11,352 bases of DNA. Source: Euperipatoides rowelli (taxonomy: Eukaryota; Onychophora; Udeonychophora; Euonychophora; Peripatopsidae). The position numbers were made by a program, and so were the translations under genes. Each line of letters starts with the position of its first letter. Position 1 is the first letter of the stretch. Shown piece by piece: positions 8,274 through 11,352 of the stretch. Where the stretch lies: NCBI GenBank assembly GCA_003024985.2, contig PXIH01S0000645.1; one strand, written 5' to 3'. The notes beneath the pieces are model-generated. The model was not told where the DNA came from. It saw only the letters and a list, made by a program, of their open reading frames with translations, and did not search any database.

Positions 8274-8288
8274 AGTAGTACTATGGCA
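8274..8288 (+). repeat. Right target-site duplication of SINE copy B
   Basis: AGTAGTACTATGGCA, matching 7924-7940 apart from a 2-bp AT difference. It lies directly after the terminal poly(A). Confidence 0.75.
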
Positions 8289-8391
8289 GTCTTGTAATAA
8301 AGGCTTTTTATCATACAGTGTTTGTTTCTATTGTTAGTTTTGTATGACATGTCATGTAAGAAATTTTAAAATATATCATTTGACTGCATTA

Positions 8392-8773
8392 ACAGGCACT
8401 TGGCGTAGACATTTCTGCGTTAGGTTTGAGCGATCAAATATACAGTATATATTTGTATATATTTATATATACTGTATATTTATATATTAATAAACTATTT
8501 ATGATATTTACAATTTAATTACTAAGCTGACTCTCAGCTTATACATCTGAAAGTTCAGTCGTAATCTCTCCTGCGCAATGCGTAACTACTACACTTCGTA
8601 ACTTTCAAATGCAAATTCGGAAAATTAAACTGACTGGTTGAATATAACCCTAAACTCCGTCTTTCAGAAAGAAAGACAATTGGGAGTAGGGGTCGGACAG
8701 CCCAAGCCTCGAACCTGGCTCACTCACACACAGTAGCGCAGCTCAACCCACTGCGCCACCACCCTTGGCAATA
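8392..8773 (-). mobile_element. SINE copy C, minus strand, best-preserved head
   Basis: Read on the minus strand it starts GGGTGGTGGCGCAGTGGG with a near-consensus box A TGGCGCAGTGGG (8758-8747) and an intact box B GGTTCGAGGCT (8715-8705). It then shares the core CTGTCCGA...TTTGCAT (8702-8609) with copies A and B, including the invariant hairpin (8677-8659). After the core it diverges from the others and runs into an AT-rich palindrome (8436-8481). ACTGCATTA occurs on both sides (8383-8391 and 8774-8782) and is a candidate 9-bp target-site duplication. The lower-coordinate end is therefore less certain than the head. Confidence 0.7.
8436..8481. repeat. Perfect 17-bp AT-rich inverted repeat
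   Basis: The arm at 8436-8452 (AAATATACAGTATATAT) is exactly reverse-complementary to 8465-8481, with a 12-nt loop. Each arm contains one TACAGTA/TACTGTA heptamer. It lies within the 3' part assigned to SINE copy C and could extrude as a cruciform. Confidence 0.85.
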
Positions 8774-8809
8774 ACTGCATTATTTTATACTGTATAAACT
8801 ACATATATA

Positions 8810-9036
8810 TACCATAGAATGCCGAGCAAGGGCGCATGCACTCTTATTCGTTTAGAGGGGGGGGGGGGGGGGGCACTCTTGTTCGGCTCCAAGCTAGCGA
8901 ACCTTACATTTGCCACAATGCATTACAAAACTGACCAGGCACTCTTGTTTGGCTAGAATCAGAATTCCTTAAAAATATTATTTTTCAAAACTACACTCTT
9001 GCTTGGACATGCTTCCCAAAACTTTAGGAAATTATC
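8810..9036 (+). mobile_element. Left part of a second MITE copy
   Basis: From TACCATAGAATGCCGAGCAA (8810) this aligns with the left 225 or so bases of the element at 4365: GGGCGCATGC.CTC, GTTCGGCTCC..GCTAG, CCACAATGCATT, GAATTCCTTAAAAA, GGACATGCTT and AGGAAATT occur in the same order. Its terminal repeat matches the right end of the other copy at about 23 of 26 positions. Similarity stops near 9036 and I find no right terminus, so it appears truncated or interrupted. Several internal GGCGCTCTT units read CACTCTT here. Confidence 0.65.
8857..8873 (+). repeat. G17 homopolymer
   Basis: Seventeen consecutive G. The matching place in the other MITE copy reads GGGGGAGGGGCGC, so the run appears to have grown from a G-rich patch. 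It could form a G-quadruplex. Its length may also be a sequencing or assembly approximation. Confidence 0.85.
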
Positions 9037-9867
9037 TTGCAAATGCCATTAATTTAAAAATTATTTTCTCCACTTCTCACAAACATTACGACTTCTCTTT
9101 ACTTCTTTATAATTTATTTTGGGCTCCACAAGGAAAAATGAATCGGTCTAACCTACCTATACTCTATCAGGCTAGAATTATAAGACCAAATCTATACTGC
9201 TTAAACTATGCTCGGAATCGCCCCAAGAAAAATTTGACGTGTGTCTACGTCAGCAAAATTTTATTTTCTCGGCAAACGAAATAATCTAGCAAAAAAAAAA
9301 AAAAAATAAGGATCGTCATCCCCATTTACAGCAACCACCATCCACATTTGCTTTAAGTTTTTTAACGTCTAATTTTTGCACTCACACACCAAAAAAAACT
9401 ACGTTAGGCATTAAAATGAAATAAACATGCATTATTCTATACAAAAAACATAGAAAGTCTAATTAAAACTTACTTTACAAACGTCAAATCTTCATTTCTT
9501 GCAAAATCCGTATTATGAGATTATCTGCAATAATCTATTTAACTTCAAAAATTCAGTGTCAAAATTAGTCAATAAAAATTTGCTTAGTGATATTTAATTA
9601 ACCAAACTTAATGACAGATTACTTCCAATTGTGCAGTCTCATTGCATCAACTTATTTTAAAGTTGACTATATTTTACAAAGCCACTTTCTCCTTTATTAC
9701 CATACTTCTCTACATCATCTGTGTCTCCACTCTATCGGTTACAGTAACACCATTTTTGAACAATAACGCCTTCAAAAATCTACGTTACCAAAACAATTAC
9801 AGTATATTTAAAAAAATTCTCGAAAGTTTACAATATATGGAAAAAATTTACTATTGTCTGTGTGCGA
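9037..9867. other. Non-coding stretch, A/C-biased and not CpG-depleted
   Basis: No gene recognised. The plus strand switches here from T-rich to A/C-rich. By my count the 9181-10120 part has about 23 CpG, near the number expected from base composition, while a same-sized stretch at 200-1140 has about 8. An A16 run at 9291-9306 could be a retroposon tail, but I find no head for it. The open frames at 9003-9284 (which begins inside the MITE copy) and 9642-9917 have no recognisable domain and are not called. Confidence 0.55.
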
Positions 9868-9940
9868 TAGCCTACATCCAATCAAAATGCACTGTTTATT
9901 TACTGCGGGATTACTAAAAAAACCAACAAATATGGCGACT
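9868..9940 (+). promoter_or_regulatory. Candidate promoter: CCAAT box and YY1-like motif
   Basis: CCAATCA lies at 9878-9884. Forty-five bases on, AATATGGCGAC (9929-9939) matches the YY1 consensus AANATGGCGNC at every fixed position. In animal promoters CCAAT lies upstream of the start site and YY1 motifs of this orientation often lie just downstream, so a plus-strand start near 9890-9930 would fit. The lack of CpG depletion around it supports an unmethylated regulatory region. Both motifs are short and could be chance. The ATG inside the YY1 motif opens only a 16-codon frame. Confidence 0.25.
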
Positions 9941-10336
9941 TCAAAAATTACGATCTTTTTCTTTAAAAAAAATTACCCATAAAGCTTTACGGATGCCACC
10001 TCAAGATTCAAACTCGAAGAAAAGTATTAAAACACTGAATAAACAAATTTATTTATCCAAATTACACATTAGAAGATTACCCAAAAATTCAAAAAATCCT
10101 GTCGCGGATGCCAGATTTTCTCTCCCTATATGTGATACCAAACTCTGAATGAGGGCTTCACCAGGTCATTATAGATAGCCTCTTAGAGTTCAGTTCCCCT
10201 TAATTTTGAACCCAGTCTATTTGAAGACTAACTATTGGATTGTCAAACTAAATATGTCTACAACTTCATAATAGTCATCATAGGTAAAAGCCTACTTTCA
10301 TAAGCCATCTTTAAAAAGTGACATTTTATTGCAGAG
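9941..10336 (+). other. Possible untranslated first exon
   Basis: This lies between the candidate promoter and a perfect AG|GTAAGT donor at 10336/10337. All three frames contain stops, so if transcribed it would be 5' untranslated sequence. GGATGCCA occurs twice (about 9992 and 10106). The call depends entirely on the promoter and donor motifs. Confidence 0.15.
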
Positions 10337-11352
10337 GTAAGTCATGTTTTATTTTACTGTAGTTTACAAACAGCAAACCAATATTAGTTCATCCATTATG
10401 TAAATACACAACACAAAACTAGACAGGCAAAATCACCATTTAATTACATCTTAGTATAGACCTACTACTTAAAAACAGATCGGCGTAAGCATAAATGAAT
10501 ATACATACACAAATAAGTTTCTTTTATAAGACATGATAACCAAAGATAAGGGAAAACACGTTACAATTTGATGGTATTTATTTTGTATGGTTGAGATTAG
10601 ATTGCAACATGTAATAATTTGAAGGGGACCCCATTTTATTAATCTTAATAAAATATACGACCAAGTGCTGCCCTAGGAAAGTAAAGAGGAAAGAGAATTT
10701 ATTCTTTATTTATCACTAATTTGAATAGTTAAATTAGCTACCATCCCTATCACACGTACCCAATACTTAAGGACATCTGACTGAAATTAAACAACTTCTT
10801 GTAGAAATGAAAAATACATTTTGATAAAAATAATGATTACACACACAAACAAAAAAAATTGAATTAGCAAGACATATTTATTCTTTGAAATTATATTTGA
10901 ACAATAAAATCACCCATTCCCAAAATATTACAATTAATAAATTTCCCAATAATAATTATGAATTATTAAGTGAAGTCATGACTACAATTTATTTTAAATA
11001 TATTTTAGGTAAAGCCAATCTATGGTATTTAAAGGGAAAGGAGGGGAATTAAATTAAAGTTTGAATTCAGGATTATTGAATATTAAGTTGAATTGGAAAA
11101 AAATGTGTCTCGATTTAGTGTGTGTGCTACAAAGTTTATAACTGTAATAGGCTATTATATATCAGATTAACAGTTGAAGTCTGGATTAAAAGTTTGGTTC
11201 GGATCTCTGCTTTAATTGCATCACATTGACAGCTTAGCTCTGTTTAGGATTAAATTTATTGACATCTGCTTGCTCGGGATACATTGGTTTGAATAATATT
11301 GGTGAAACTTTTTCAGGAACATTATGGACATAACTTTTGATTAGAATTTCAG
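10337..11352 (+). other. Possible intron, or plain AT-rich non-coding DNA
   Basis: GCAGAG|GTAAGT at 10331-10342 is a perfect donor (I expect about 0.2 such 8-mers per strand in a window of this composition). The window ends TTTGATTAGAATTTCAG, an acceptor-like sequence, with a branch-site-like ATAAC at 11330-11334. An earlier acceptor-like CTTTTTCAG ends at 11316. No coding frame, SINE or transposon is visible between them. Other donor-like words occur here (AG|GTAAAA near 10284, AG|GTAAAG near 11009), so the pairing is not unique. Confidence 0.25.

Noticed and set aside
8102-8350. 82-codon minus-strand frame
   Set aside because: Antisense across the tail of SINE copy B and its flank, including the T12A8 run that yields a Lys/Phe-rich string.
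9003-9284. 93-codon open frame
   Set aside because: Starts inside the truncated MITE and has no recognisable domain; the most mixed in composition of the right-hand frames, but not enough to call a gene.
9642-9917. 91-codon open frame
   Set aside because: No domain; it runs into the candidate promoter motifs and has composition expected of AT-rich DNA.

Overview
This looks like animal (eukaryotic) nuclear DNA from a non-coding stretch. It is roughly 28-30% G+C by eye and rich in poly(A)/poly(T) tracts. It carries several tRNA-derived SINE-like retroposons with RNA polymerase III box A and box B motifs, and a miniature inverted-repeat DNA transposon. No open reading frame is convincing as a gene, and there are no ribosome binding sites or operon-like gene packing. 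I cannot name the species. Dense SINEs plus signs of CpG decay fit a metazoan with germline CpG methylation, and I do not go further than that.

Layout. Positions 1-3750 are AT-rich, mostly T-rich and nearly featureless, apart from a perfect hairpin at the very start, a few short repeats and one GC-elevated island (about 1902-2110) that could be an exon or an old repeat. Positions 3762-4098 hold a tRNA-derived retroposon ending in T12A12. Positions 4365-5040 hold a complete-looking MITE with about 26-bp terminal inverted repeats bounded by TA. Positions 5041-7170 are AT-rich spacer with a cluster of TACAGTA/TACTGTA heptamers and a decayed minus-strand tRNA-like segment (6318-6400). A second tRNA-like segment with an unusual 14-bp hairpin lies at 7174-7257. 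Positions 7521-8773 hold three copies of one SINE family: two on plus, one on minus, two of them with candidate target-site duplications. A second, left-end-only MITE copy with a G17 run starts at 8810. From about 9050 to 10900 the plus strand turns A/C-richer, and 9170-10110 is not CpG-depleted. That part holds a CCAAT motif, a YY1-like motif and, further on, a perfect AG|GTAAGT donor at 10336/10337. The window ends exactly on a TTTCAG acceptor-like sequence. A tentative reading is promoter plus non-coding first exon plus first intron of a plus-strand gene whose next exon starts just outside the window; this is inference only.

The clearest signals are the SINE family with an invariant hairpin core, the apparent sharing of one 3' tail between two SINE types with different heads, the MITE with repeated internal GGCGCTCTT units, and a strong window-wide excess of the heptamer TACTGTA/TACAGTA (about 39 by eye against roughly 3 expected from base composition). 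I did not find evidence of a new biochemical system here.
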